From: Spirochaetota bacterium
Lineage (GTDB): Bacteria > Spirochaetota > UBA4802 > JAFGJZ01
Assembly (NCBI GenBank): GCA_016934935.1
Contig: JAFGRW010000028.1
Coordinates: forward strand, 1-64,000
Length of the DNA: 64,000 nucleotides
Direction of reading: 5' to 3'
The notes beneath the pieces were generated by a model, which was not told the origin of the DNA, did not search any database, and worked only from the letters and a program-made list of their open reading frames with translations. The position numbers and the translations under genes are program-made. Shown here in pieces: positions 8,356-16,782 of the stretch (position 1 is its first letter; the number at the start of each line of letters is the position of its first letter).

Positions 8356-8373
8356 TTGTGAAAAAAATCACAA
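8356..8373. promoter_or_regulatory. Rex- or CRP-like operator
   Basis: TTGTGAAAAAAATCACAA is a perfect palindrome of TTGTGA/TCACAA half-sites with a 6-bp spacer. It fits the Rex (NADH/NAD+ sensor) consensus TTGTGAAnnnnTTCACAA with one inner mismatch, and also fits the CRP/FNR-family TGTGA-N6-TCACA pattern. It begins 7 bp after the -10 element, a typical repressor position. Because the operon encodes an NADH-linked hydrogenase, Rex is the more likely reader. No regulator gene is in the window. Confidence 0.7.
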
Positions 8374-8478
8374 AAAACCAATTATTTCTTGCAAAAATTA
8401 CAGCTCGGCCGATACCGTGACCGCAGGTTTTAGACGAAATATTTTTTAAACTGCTTTCAAAAAGGTTTATTAAACAAG

Positions 8479-8507
8479 TTGAAAGAGGTCTTTTTTGGAT
8501 TTTAAAT
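8479..8507 (+). promoter_or_regulatory. Possible second promoter for the hydrogenase operon
   Basis: TTGAAA (8479-8484) and TTAAAT (8502-8507) are 17 bp apart, 53 bp upstream of the hndA start. It lacks a nearby palindrome, so it could give basal, operator-independent expression. Weaker evidence than the upstream promoter. Confidence 0.4.
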
Positions 8508-8559
8508 GTCCCTTTAATTTATATTCTAAAGAATAACAACACTTTGTCAGGAGGATTTT

Positions 8560-9045
8560 ATGTTCGAGAAAGAAGTTGCTGGCGTTGAGCTTTCTGCAGA
8601 GCTGAATCAGTTTATCAGCGAATGGAAAGAGAAGCCGGGCAATCTTATTATGATTCTTCACCGCGTACAAGAGGAGTATGGATATATACCTCGCGAGGTC
8701 GCGCTTGAATTATCGCGTATGCTTGATGTGCCACTAGCCAAGATTTATGGTGTAATAACATTTTATCATTTTTTCAAACTTACTAAGCCGGGTAAAAATA
8801 TTATCCAGGTTTGTATGGGAACAGCATGCTACCTTAAAGGTGGCGGTGATCTTATCAGTGAGCTTGAAAGGTTGTTGGGACTACCTGTTAACGGTACTAC
8901 CGATGACGGTGAATTTTCATTGGAAGCGGTTCGTTGTATTGGCTGTTGCGGACTTGCTCCTGTAATGACTGTAAATGGTGAGGTTTTTGGTAAAATCACT
9001 ACCGAGCAGCTTCCAGGTGTGATTTCAAAGTTTAAAGGTAATTAA
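8560..9045 (+). CDS. hndA: NADH-linked hydrogenase subunit HndA (NuoE-like)
   Basis: 161 residues, a thioredoxin-fold [2Fe-2S] protein of the NuoE/HndA family. The cluster ligands are Cys85 and Cys90 (CMGTAC), then Cys126 and Cys130 (CIGCC). The N-terminal helical part, with EYGYIP and ITFYHFF, is standard for the family. It passes electrons between the NADH-oxidising subunit and the hydrogenase in a cytosolic complex. A strong CAGGAGG precedes the ATG. It is the first gene of a five-gene operon read to the terminator at 13637. Confidence 0.92.
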   Translation: MFEKEVAGVELSAELNQFISEWKEKPGNLIMILHRVQEEYGYIPREVALELSRMLDVPLAKIYGVITFYHFFKLTKPGKNIIQVCMGTACYLKGGGDLISELERLLGLPVNGTTDDGEFSLEAVRCIGCCGLAPVMTVNGEVFGKITTEQLPGVISKFKGN

Positions 9046-9054
9046 GAGGTCTTT

Positions 9055-9594
9055 GTGCAATATTCTGTTTGTGATTATCTTCTGGATCTAACTCAGAATT
9101 CTGTAGAATCCGGGGCAACGCTTATTGCTCTGGATATATTGGAGTCGCAAGATAAACTGGAAATTTGTATCGGTGATGACGGTTGCGGCATGGACAGCCA
9201 GACACTTCAAAAAGCAAAAGATCCTTTTTTTACTGACGGTGTTAAACATGCAAATAGAAAGGTTGGTCTGGGAATTCCTTTTGTGATGCAGGCTGTAGAG
9301 TCTACTGGTGGTGAATTTGATATTAAATCAGAGAAGGGTGTTGGTACTTCACTTTATCTCTCTTTTATCAAAGCTCATGTGGATATGCCTCCAATAGGCG
9401 ATTTGGCAGGTACTTTGCGTTCAATAATGCTGTTTGACGCGCAATATGATCTTTTAATTTACCGTTCAAATAATGAAAAGTCTTACAGAGTATCGCGGTC
9501 AGAACTTAAAGATGCGGTTGGTGAATTTTCTGACACCGACTCGCTTGTATTAATAAAACAGTTTTTCTCTTCACAAGAAGAGGATATATCCTGA
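9055..9594 (+). CDS. Stand-alone histidine-kinase-type ATPase domain protein of the hydrogenase operon
   Basis: 179 residues, GTG start behind AAGAGGTC. It holds a GHKL/HATPase fold: N-box DLTQNSVESGA (Asn15), G1 box DDGCGMD (Asp41), G2 region GLGIPFV near residue 75, and a final GVGTSL. No dimerisation/phospho-acceptor helix, sensor or receiver domain is present, so it is not a complete sensor kinase. It lies 9 bp after hndA and 16 bp before hndB, inside the operon. Such ATPases are known next to NuoE-like hydrogenase genes in anaerobes, but their task is not established; assembly or regulation is inferred. Confidence 0.8.
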   Translation: MQYSVCDYLLDLTQNSVESGATLIALDILESQDKLEICIGDDGCGMDSQTLQKAKDPFFTDGVKHANRKVGLGIPFVMQAVESTGGEFDIKSEKGVGTSLYLSFIKAHVDMPPIGDLAGTLRSIMLFDAQYDLLIYRSNNEKSYRVSRSELKDAVGEFSDTDSLVLIKQFFSSQEEDIS

Positions 9595-9610
9595 ATAGAC
9601 GGAGGAAAAT

Positions 9611-10006
9611 ATGGGCAGGTTAACACTTGAAGAGCTTAGAAAGCTTAGAGAAAATAAAAAGGCAGAGATTCAAAAACGCGAAACTGATAACAAGGATATC
9701 GACGTTATTGTCGGTATGGGAACATGCGGTATCGCGGCAGGCGCGAAAGAGGCTCTTGACGCTTTTATCGCTGAAATAGATAATCATAATTTGAAAAATG
9801 TCCGAATCAAACAGACTGGATGTATGGGATTTTGTACTTATGAGCCCACAGTCGAGGTAAAGGTTCCGGATATGCCAGACACAATTTACAATAAAGTAAG
9901 TGCTGATGTAGCCAAACTTATTGTAGAGAAGCATCTAGTTCAAAAACAGCTTGTTTCCGAGTATGTTTTTGACAGACCATCAGTTGATATTTTAAAAAAT
10001 AAGTAA
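9611..10006 (+). CDS. hndB: [2Fe-2S] hydrogenase subunit HndB-like
   Basis: 131 residues. A charged N-terminal helix leads into a thioredoxin-like ferredoxin domain with GMGTCGIAAGA (Cys39) and TGCMGFC (Cys71, Cys75), followed by EPTVEVKVPDMPD, the pattern of HndB proteins. Part of the electron-transfer chain between NADH, ferredoxin and the [FeFe]-hydrogenase. GGAGG precedes the start; hndC begins 14 bp after the stop. Confidence 0.88.
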   Translation: MGRLTLEELRKLRENKKAEIQKRETDNKDIDVIVGMGTCGIAAGAKEALDAFIAEIDNHNLKNVRIKQTGCMGFCTYEPTVEVKVPDMPDTIYNKVSADVAKLIVEKHLVQKQLVSEYVFDRPSVDILKNK

Positions 10007-10020
10007 TCCGGGGGATACAA

Positions 10021-11823
10021 ATGGCATATAGAAGTTATATTCTTGTCTGTGGCGGTACCGGATGTGAGTCCAGTCATGCAGATAAGATTTATCAAAATTT
10101 AAAAAATGAGATCGAAGCAAATCAGTTGTTTGCTCAGGTTCAGGTTATCAAAACCGGCTGTTTCGGTTTTTGTGAACAGGGTCCGATAGTTAAGATTCTT
10201 CCGGAAAACACTTTTTATGTTCAGGTTAAACCGGAAGACGCTAAGGAGCTCGTAGAAGAGCATATTGTGAAAGGACGTCCAGTACAGCGTCTGATCTATA
10301 ATCCTAATGAGGATAAAAACCGGACTTCTTTGGTAACTGAAGAGAAAGACATTCAATTCTATCAGAAACAGTTCCGTGTTGTTTTGCGTAACTGTGGTAT
10401 GATAGACCCTGAAGTTATAGAGGAGTATATTGCTCGCGACGGATATGCCGCTCTTGAAAAAGTAATATTTGATATGAAGCCGGACGATGTAATAGAAGAG
10501 TTAAAAAAATCCGGTTTACGCGGACGTGGCGGTGCAGGTTTCCCGACCTGGATGAAGTGGAATTTTACAAAAAATGCAACAAATTCAGAAACAAAATATG
10601 TTGTTTGTAACGCCGATGAGGGTGATCCGGGTGCTTACATGGATCGATCGACTCTCGAAGGTGATCCGCATTCAATACTTGAAGCTATGACTATCGCAGG
10701 TTTTACTGTTGGCGCGCAAAAAGGCTTCATCTATATCCGTGCCGAGTATCCGCTTGCGATTAACCGTTTAAAAATTGCCATTAAGCAGGCCAAAGAGATG
10801 GGTCTGTTAGGTGAAAATATTCTGGGAAGCGACTTCAGTTTTGACATTGAGATTCGACTTGGCGCTGGAGCTTTTGTCTGTGGTGAAGAGACTGCTCTTC
10901 TTGCTTCTATCGAAGGTAAAAGGGGTATGCCTATACCGCGCCCTCCTTTTCCTGCTACACATGGTTTGTGGAAAAAGCCTACTGTTATAAATAACGTAGA
11001 AACCTATGCTAACATTCCTATGGTAATTCTTAAGGGTGGCGACTGGTTCTCTTCAATTGGTACAGAATCTTCAAAGGGAACAAAGGTTTTTGCTCTTACA
11101 GGAAAAATCAAAAACTCGGGTCTTATTGAAGTACCTATGGGAATTACTCTTCGTGAAATCATCTATGATATTGGTGGTGGTATACCGGGAGGTCGCAAAT
11201 TTAAGGCCGCTCAGTCCGGTGGACCTTCAGGTGGAGTTATTACCGAAGAGTTTTTAGATACACCGATTGATTATGAAAACCTTGCAAAACTTGGTTCCAT
11301 CATGGGATCGGGTGGTCTTATCGTAATGGATGAAGACGATTGTATGCTCGATATAGCGAAGTTCTATCTTGATTTCACTGTGGACGAGTCTTGCGGAAAA
11401 TGTGCTCCATGTCGAATCGGTGGTAAGCAGCTTTATGGAATTCTTGATGGAATTTCAAAAGGTAACGGTGAAATTGAGGATATCCAGAAACTTAAAGATA
11501 TATCTCTTGCAATGCAGAGAGCTTCTCTTTGTGGTCTTGGACAGACAGCACCAAATCCGGTTGCCTCTACCCTCCGATATTTCGAGAAAGAATATATGGA
11601 ACATATCGTAGATAAAAAATGTTCCGCCGGAGTATGTAAGGATCTGCTACAGTTTGTTATCCATAAAGATAAATGTGTCGGATGTACGGTCTGCGCCAGA
11701 AAATGTCCGGTTAACGCCATCAGTGGTGAACGTAAACAACCGCATGAAATTGATCAGAGTGCCTGTATCAAATGCGGTGCATGTTACGATGCATGTAAAT
11801 TTCAGGCAATAACACGCGGATAA
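10021..11823 (+). CDS. hndC: NADH-binding flavoprotein subunit HndC (NuoF-like)
   Basis: 600 residues with the full HndC layout: an N-terminal thioredoxin-like [2Fe-2S] domain (Cys10, Cys15, Cys47, Cys51); the NuoF core with the NADH/FMN motifs GRGGAGFPTWMKW and CNADEGDPGAYMDR; the [4Fe-4S] motif CGKCAPCR (about 458-464) with a later Cys at about 501; and a C-terminal 2x[4Fe-4S] ferredoxin domain (CVGCTVCARKC and CIKCGACYDAC). It oxidises NADH and is the likely site of flavin-based electron bifurcation. The start follows GGGGG; hndD follows after 16 bp. Confidence 0.95.
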   Translation: MAYRSYILVCGGTGCESSHADKIYQNLKNEIEANQLFAQVQVIKTGCFGFCEQGPIVKILPENTFYVQVKPEDAKELVEEHIVKGRPVQRLIYNPNEDKNRTSLVTEEKDIQFYQKQFRVVLRNCGMIDPEVIEEYIARDGYAALEKVIFDMKPDDVIEELKKSGLRGRGGAGFPTWMKWNFTKNATNSETKYVVCNADEGDPGAYMDRSTLEGDPHSILEAMTIAGFTVGAQKGFIYIRAEYPLAINRLKIAIKQAKEMGLLGENILGSDFSFDIEIRLGAGAFVCGEETALLASIEGKRGMPIPRPPFPATHGLWKKPTVINNVETYANIPMVILKGGDWFSSIGTESSKGTKVFALTGKIKNSGLIEVPMGITLREIIYDIGGGIPGGRKFKAAQSGGPSGGVITEEFLDTPIDYENLAKLGSIMGSGGLIVMDEDDCMLDIAKFYLDFTVDESCGKCAPCRIGGKQLYGILDGISKGNGEIEDIQKLKDISLAMQRASLCGLGQTAPNPVASTLRYFEKEYMEHIVDKKCSAGVCKDLLQFVIHKDKCVGCTVCARKCPVNAISGERKQPHEIDQSACIKCGACYDACKFQAITRG

Positions 11824-11839
11824 GGAGGAGCGGAAATAA

Positions 11840-13603
11840 ATGGAAACTGTAAACGTAAAATTTAACGGTAAGCCCTACGAAGTTCAAAAAGGGCTCACGA
11901 TACTCAAAGCAGCTGAAGCTGCTCAAATAAAAATACCTAAGCTTTGTGATCATCCTGATCTTGAGCCTTGGGCTGCTTGTGGTTTGTGTATAGTAAAGCT
12001 TGAAAACTCTCCCAAGATGTTTCGTTCATGTGCCATGGACGTTCAGGAGGGGATGAGCATTATTACTCACGATTCTGAAATAGTACAGGTAAGAAAAACC
12101 GTTTTGGAGCTGATTCTTTCAAGGCATCCCAATGATTGTCTTAAGTGCGGTCGAAACGGCAACTGTGAGCTTCAGAACCTTGCAGCCGATTTTGGAATCA
12201 GGGAGGTTCCTTATCCTCAAATGGTTCCCGATTTACCTAAAGACACTTCGACATCATCAATAGTACTCGATCCTTCAAAATGTGTTCTTTGCGGACGTTG
12301 CGCGCAGGTTTGTCAGAATATGCAAAATGTATGGGCGCTGGAATTCCTGGGACGTGGCTTTGAAACAAGAATTGCTCCCGCTGCTGATGTCGATCTTGCA
12401 GACAGTCCTTGTGTAAAGTGTGGTCAGTGTTCTGCTCATTGCCCGGTTGGTGCTATTTATGAAAAAGATCAGGTTTCAGAGGTTTGGAACAAGATCAATA
12501 ATCAGTGTCCAGGGTGTCAGGATATTTATCCCGTTGTTCAGATAGCTCCTGCGGTGCGAGTTGCAATTGGTGAAGCTTTTGGGTACGAGCCAGGAGAGAT
12601 TTCTACCGGTAAACTTTATGCAGCATTGCGCCGGTTGGGATTTAAAGCTGTATTTGACACTAACTTTTCTGCGGACCTTACAATTCTTGAAGAAGGTACA
12701 GAGTTTGTTAAGCGTTTCACATCAAATGAAAAAATACCTCTTATTACATCATGTTGTCCGGCATGGATCGATTATCTTGAGAAGTATGATCATGACATGA
12801 TTGATCACTTCTCTACAGCCAAGTCCCCTCAAGAGATGATGGGTGCCATGATAAAGACCTACTATGCAGAGCAACAGAAAGTCGATGCATCTAAAATTTA
12901 TTCGGTTTCTGTTATGCCTTGTACAGCGAAAAAGTTCGAGTGCGACAGAAACGAGGATATGTTCTCCAGCGGATACCAGGATGTGGATGTCGTATTAACA
13001 ACCAGAGAGCTTGCCAGGATGATGAAACAGGCTGGTATCGATTTTGCCAAACTTGAGGACGAAAAAGCCGATGAAATTCTTGCGGAATATACCGGTGCAG
13101 GTACCATTTTTGGAGCAACAGGCGGCGTTATGGAGGCTGCTCTCCGTTCGGCATACTTCCTGATTACCAAGGAAGAGCTTCCGGATGTGAACCTTGTTCC
13201 GGTTCGCGGTCTTGACGGTGTAAAAGAGGCTACAATTGACATAAAGGGAACCAGTGTTAATGTTGCTGTTGCCCATGGCCTTGTAAATGTAGAGTATGTT
13301 CTGGATAAGGTGCGTGATGCGCTTGCAAAAGGTGAGAAATCGCCATACGATTTTATTGAAGTTATGGCTTGTCGCGGTGGTTGTGTCGGAGGAGGCGGTC
13401 AGCCTTATGGGGCTACTGACGAGATTCGTGCTAAACGTGCTGCCGGTATGTACAAGGATGATGAGCAGTCTGAAATAAGATGTTCTCATCAGAATCCGAT
13501 GATAACCAAGATTTACAAGGATTTTCTTGGAGAGCCCGGAAGTCATAAGGCTCATAAATTATTGCATACGTCATACAAACCGCGTAAACTGTATAACAAA
13601 TAG
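11840..13603 (+). CDS. hndD: [FeFe]-hydrogenase catalytic subunit HndD/HydA
   Basis: 587 residues. Accessory clusters: [2Fe-2S] at Cys36/47/50/64; the His-ligated cluster His96/Cys100/103/109; two [4Fe-4S] sites (Cys148-158 and Cys191-201). H-cluster motifs are complete: TSCCPAW (Cys305 for proton transfer, Cys306 ligand), MPCTAKKFE (Cys361), and ACRGGCVGGGGQP (Cys511, Cys515). It ends with the small-subunit-type tail SHKAHKLLHTSYKP. It makes or consumes H2 in the cytosol and, with HndA-C, probably couples NADH and reduced ferredoxin oxidation to H2 production. The maturases HydE, HydF and HydG are not in the window. Confidence 0.97.
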   Translation: METVNVKFNGKPYEVQKGLTILKAAEAAQIKIPKLCDHPDLEPWAACGLCIVKLENSPKMFRSCAMDVQEGMSIITHDSEIVQVRKTVLELILSRHPNDCLKCGRNGNCELQNLAADFGIREVPYPQMVPDLPKDTSTSSIVLDPSKCVLCGRCAQVCQNMQNVWALEFLGRGFETRIAPAADVDLADSPCVKCGQCSAHCPVGAIYEKDQVSEVWNKINNQCPGCQDIYPVVQIAPAVRVAIGEAFGYEPGEISTGKLYAALRRLGFKAVFDTNFSADLTILEEGTEFVKRFTSNEKIPLITSCCPAWIDYLEKYDHDMIDHFSTAKSPQEMMGAMIKTYYAEQQKVDASKIYSVSVMPCTAKKFECDRNEDMFSSGYQDVDVVLTTRELARMMKQAGIDFAKLEDEKADEILAEYTGAGTIFGATGGVMEAALRSAYFLITKEELPDVNLVPVRGLDGVKEATIDIKGTSVNVAVAHGLVNVEYVLDKVRDALAKGEKSPYDFIEVMACRGGCVGGGGQPYGATDEIRAKRAAGMYKDDEQSEIRCSHQNPMITKIYKDFLGEPGSHKAHKLLHTSYKPRKLYNK

Positions 13604-13636
13604 TTCTTGATCTGTTTATTACAGAGATGCAATATA

Positions 13637-13668
13637 AAAAAAGAGTGCCTATCAGGCGCTCTTTTTTT
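13637..13668 (+). terminator. Terminator of the hydrogenase operon
   Basis: An 11-bp stem AAAGAGTGCCT/AGGCGCTCTTT (one G-U pair) with a 3-nt loop is followed by a run of T. It lies 34 bp after the hndD stop. Confidence 0.9.
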
Positions 13669-13716
13669 ATTGGCGAAGATGCAGGTGGCTAAAGACAAAG
13701 TACTTCAGGGGTAAAT

Positions 13717-14667
13717 ATGAATCATTACTATCGCTTTATATTTTTTCAATTTATTATTGTTGTATCATTTTTAATGGGTAACTATCTGCGGGAAAGAGTG
13801 AAAAACCGTGATGTTCTAACAAGATTTCTAATTAAATCCAATTTGTTCGTTTTAGAACCGTTTCTGGCATTCTGGACTGGATGGAATATCCGGTTTAGCA
13901 GTGATCTTCTGTTTCTTCCAATGGCTGGTCTGTTTGTAGCAGTGATGACTTTTGCAGCTGGAATTTTTTTATCCCGTTATACTGGTCAAAGTAGTATTCG
14001 CCGTGAAACTTTTACAATATCGTCTTCACTTTCCAATCAGGGCTATACAATGGGGGCTTTTATATGTTATATTCTTCTTGGTGAAAAAGGTCTGGCGCTG
14101 GCGTTGCTTCTTATCATCTATTTCTTCTTTTTTACCTATGGATTTATTTTTACATACGCTTCCTTTAAGGGTAGTGGAAAAGTAGAAAAGATTACTTTGG
14201 CTGTGTTTTTAAAAAAAATTTTCACGCTTAATAATATGCCGATGTATGCGTTAATTGCCGCTCTCTTGTTGAATCGTTTGGGAATTAATCGTCCGCAAAT
14301 AGACATCAACCTGGATATATTTATTTTCCCGGTTGTGATATTTTCTTTTACAATGCTGGGGCTTAGTTATAATCTGAAATCATTAAGTTTTTTTTCACGG
14401 TCTTCCATGTTTATGTTTTTGTTAAAATTTGTTGCTGCTCCATTTCTTGGCATAGTATTTACAATACTGTTTGATGTTGATCCGCTATATACAAAAATAA
14501 TAATTGTAGAGTCGATGATGCCGGTTGCGGTTTATTCTGTTGTTACAGCAAATCTGTTTAAACTGGATTCCGAATATGCCGCCTCTCTTTTTGTGATAAA
14601 TACCGTACATTTTCTTATTATTTCGTTTCCGTTGTTCTATTTTTTATCAAGATTTTCATTTATTTAG
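13717..14667 (+). CDS. AEC-family membrane transporter
   Basis: 316 residues with about ten hydrophobic helices. Repeat signatures of the auxin-efflux-carrier (AEC) family are visible, including SNQGYTMGAFICY near residue 108 and a second half near ESMMPVAVYSVVTANLF around 270. Family members carry organic acids, including malate, across the inner membrane; the substrate cannot be read from the sequence. It follows the hydrogenase terminator and appears to be a single-gene unit closed by a long hairpin. Confidence 0.8.
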   Translation: MNHYYRFIFFQFIIVVSFLMGNYLRERVKNRDVLTRFLIKSNLFVLEPFLAFWTGWNIRFSSDLLFLPMAGLFVAVMTFAAGIFLSRYTGQSSIRRETFTISSSLSNQGYTMGAFICYILLGEKGLALALLLIIYFFFFTYGFIFTYASFKGSGKVEKITLAVFLKKIFTLNNMPMYALIAALLLNRLGINRPQIDINLDIFIFPVVIFSFTMLGLSYNLKSLSFFSRSSMFMFLLKFVAAPFLGIVFTILFDVDPLYTKIIIVESMMPVAVYSVVTANLFKLDSEYAASLFVINTVHFLIISFPLFYFLSRFSFI

Positions 14668-14697
14668 TGCTAAAATTTTGTTTAAGATGTAACGTTT

Positions 14698-14737
14698 TTC
14701 TGTTTTTATCTGTTATATAATACAGATAAAAACAGAA
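14698..14737. terminator. Long AT-rich perfect hairpin after the AEC gene
   Basis: A 15-bp perfect stem (14698-14712 with 14723-14737) has a 10-nt AT-only loop. It lies 30 bp after the AEC transporter stop. It is preceded by T5 on one side but lacks a clear T-run on the other, so termination is likely but not certain. Confidence 0.55.
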
Positions 14738-14777
14738 GGCAATAAGATTATGTAATAATGGACTGGAGAGTAGTCAT

Positions 14778-15410
14778 ATGAAAAAGACAATCTTTCTTTT
14801 AATCATATTTGTTTCATTGCCTCTGTTTTGTGAAAAACTTTTATCTGATCAGCAAAATGTTGATAGTAGTACCCCGGGACAAATGGAGACTCAATCGCTG
14901 CTTGGTGATAGGCATTATAAGTTAACCGGTTTTGGTGGAGTATGCAATACTGTTAATTCAGATATGACCTTTTTCGGTGCAAAAGGAGCTTTGGTTGTTA
15001 ATGAAAGATTTGTCTTGGGCGTTCAAAGTATGAATCTTGTTCATCCGCATGATGTAAGTGATATGGAGGGAGTTGATCCGGAACGAAATGAAGGTGAAAT
15101 AGACATTCGATATGGTGGAGCCTTACTTGGAGCACATTTTTTTCAAAAAAAACTCTTCAACTTATCTGTTACATCAATAATTGGCGGGGGCTCTTTAGAC
15201 ATTACAAAAGATCATGATTCAGATTTCAATAGCAGTGTATTCTTTCTTATTGAACCCACAGTGATTGGGTATGTTAACCTGACAAGATGGGCCCGGGCAG
15301 GAGCGGGTCTATCGTATAAATATACAAAAGGTATTGACATTCAGGGGATAACTGACGACTCTTTTAGAAAAATGTCCATGGTTTTAACCATTGACTTTGG
15401 AAAGTTCTAA
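14778..15410 (+). CDS. Secreted barrel-like protein, paralogue of the caspase C-terminal domain
   Basis: 210 residues with a signal peptide (MKKTIFLLIIFVSLPLFC). The body alternates glycine-rich and aromatic beta strands and ends in DFGKF, a terminal aromatic typical of outer-membrane barrels. It aligns by eye with residues of about 385-557 of the caspase encoded at 16783: AKGALVVNERFVLGV against GAGGVIINDSWVFGA, and GGGSLDITKDHDSD against GGGSCTVVSDLDQD. It lies directly upstream of the ECF sigma gene (78 bp). Probably an outer-membrane or surface protein; possibly a regulon member or partner of the caspase. Confidence 0.7.
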   Translation: MKKTIFLLIIFVSLPLFCEKLLSDQQNVDSSTPGQMETQSLLGDRHYKLTGFGGVCNTVNSDMTFFGAKGALVVNERFVLGVQSMNLVHPHDVSDMEGVDPERNEGEIDIRYGGALLGAHFFQKKLFNLSVTSIIGGGSLDITKDHDSDFNSSVFFLIEPTVIGYVNLTRWARAGAGLSYKYTKGIDIQGITDDSFRKMSMVLTIDFGKF

Positions 15411-15488
15411 AGAATGGGTACAAATTATTTGTATTATCCTGTAAGGAGTGTACAAGTATTTCCAGAGTACCCTTAAACGGGTTACTGA

Positions 15489-15980
15489 ATGAATATCAAT
15501 GTAGAAGAGTATTATGTTAAGTATGGGCCAATGGTCTATCGAAGATGCCTTGCAATGCTGAAAAACGAGGACAGGGCAGCGGATGCCATGCAGGATGTTT
15601 TTGTAAAGATTCTACGATACAAGGGAAGTCTGGAACATAAATATCCTTCAAGTCTGTTATATACCATAGCAACAAATATTTGTTTGAATATTATCAAGGC
15701 AGATAAACGGGTCAGTCCAGCGGAAGTCGAAGACGTGCTGCACACGATTGCATGTTACAACGAAGGTGAATCAAGGGTGATTGTTGATGAATATCTTGAT
15801 TCCATATTTGAAGATGAAAAAGAGGGTACTCGGGAAATTGCTGTTATGTTTTATATAGATAGGATGAAGTTGCAGCAGATATCTGATGTTACGGGATTAT
15901 CTGTATCGGGCATCAGAAAGCGTCTTTCCAAGGTAAAACAGATTGCTGCATCTTTCAGGGAGGATTATCATGAACAATGA
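15489..15980 (+). CDS. ECF-family RNA polymerase sigma factor
   Basis: 163 residues. Region 2 contains MLKNEDRAADAMQDVFVKILRY, close to the ECF pattern for core binding and -10 recognition. Region 4 (about 115-155) ends in the helix-turn-helix MKLQQISDVTGLSVSGIRKRLSK. It overlaps the next gene by 11 bp, and that gene encodes a probable anti-sigma factor, so the two are translationally coupled. It would direct transcription in response to an envelope signal. The upstream 78 bp contains short inverted repeats (TACAAA/TTTGTA; GGGTAC/GTACCC) but no sure promoter. Confidence 0.88.
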   Translation: MNINVEEYYVKYGPMVYRRCLAMLKNEDRAADAMQDVFVKILRYKGSLEHKYPSSLLYTIATNICLNIIKADKRVSPAEVEDVLHTIACYNEGESRVIVDEYLDSIFEDEKEGTREIAVMFYIDRMKLQQISDVTGLSVSGIRKRLSKVKQIAASFREDYHEQ

Positions 15981-16782
15981 TTATTATACTGATTTAACAC
16001 TTGAACAATATCTTCTTCATGAACTTTCTGAAAGCGAATACGCGGAAGTTGCGGATGCTATAGAAAAGGATTCGGCTCTGCGCCTTCGACTTCTTAAAAT
16101 TGAAGAGTCAAATCATGATTTTTTTACTGCCCATCCAGTTTCGTTAAATGTTTCACTAATAACCAGGGCTGTTGATAATTCGCAGTTAAAAACAGATAAC
16201 AAGATAATAAAGGCGCCATCATTTCTGTCACAGCTTTTCTCCTTGAAAAATGCTTTTGCTTTATCCGCGACTCTTTCGGTGATAGTTGCACTTTTTATCT
16301 TTATGCCCAGAAATAATGAGATGCTTAACGGTGTATCCGATCAAACTAGCGATGTAACCCGTATAAAAGGAAGTACAAGTATAATGATTTACAGTAAGGG
16401 TGAAGATGGTGTTACTGTACTTCAAAACAGAAGCACAGTGAAATCAGGTGATCATCTTCAGATAGTTTATCAGAATGACAATAACACTTTTGGTGCAATT
16501 CTTTCCATTGATGGAAATGGGAACATAACAAAGCATCTTCCACAGGATGGTGAAATATCCCGCTCTATTGAAAGAGGAAGTCGTGTGATTTTACAAAATT
16601 CCTACGTTCTTGATAACGCACCTCGTTTTGAGAAATTTTACTTTTTTGTATCTAAAAAGCCGTTTCAAATACAACTATTAAGAGACCGCCTTAAAGAAGC
16701 GGTTAACGATAATCCGGAATCTGATCCATATATTGAAGATCACGAAATACAGTTTAAATCCTTTATCTTGTACAAGGAGTAA
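15970..16782 (+). CDS. Membrane anti-sigma factor with extracytoplasmic sensor-like domain
   Basis: 270 residues from the ATG at 15970, which has GGAGG at good spacing inside the sigma gene. The N-terminal 70 residues (LTLEQYLLHELSESEYAEV) resemble the short helical domains that hold ECF sigma factors. One membrane helix lies near residues 95-112 (ALSATLSVIVALFIFMP). The outer part (about 120-260) resembles DUF4384-type beta domains: VKSGDHLQIVYQ, a solvent-exposed strand region and a final kinase-C2-like sheet. No zinc-binding HxxxCxxC is visible. It probably sequesters the preceding sigma factor until a periplasmic signal arrives. The stop codon is followed directly by the caspase start. 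Confidence 0.7.
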   Translation: MNNDYYTDLTLEQYLLHELSESEYAEVADAIEKDSALRLRLLKIEESNHDFFTAHPVSLNVSLITRAVDNSQLKTDNKIIKAPSFLSQLFSLKNAFALSATLSVIVALFIFMPRNNEMLNGVSDQTSDVTRIKGSTSIMIYSKGEDGVTVLQNRSTVKSGDHLQIVYQNDNNTFGAILSIDGNGNITKHLPQDGEISRSIERGSRVILQNSYVLDNAPRFEKFYFFVSKKPFQIQLLRDRLKEAVNDNPESDPYIEDHEIQFKSFILYKE

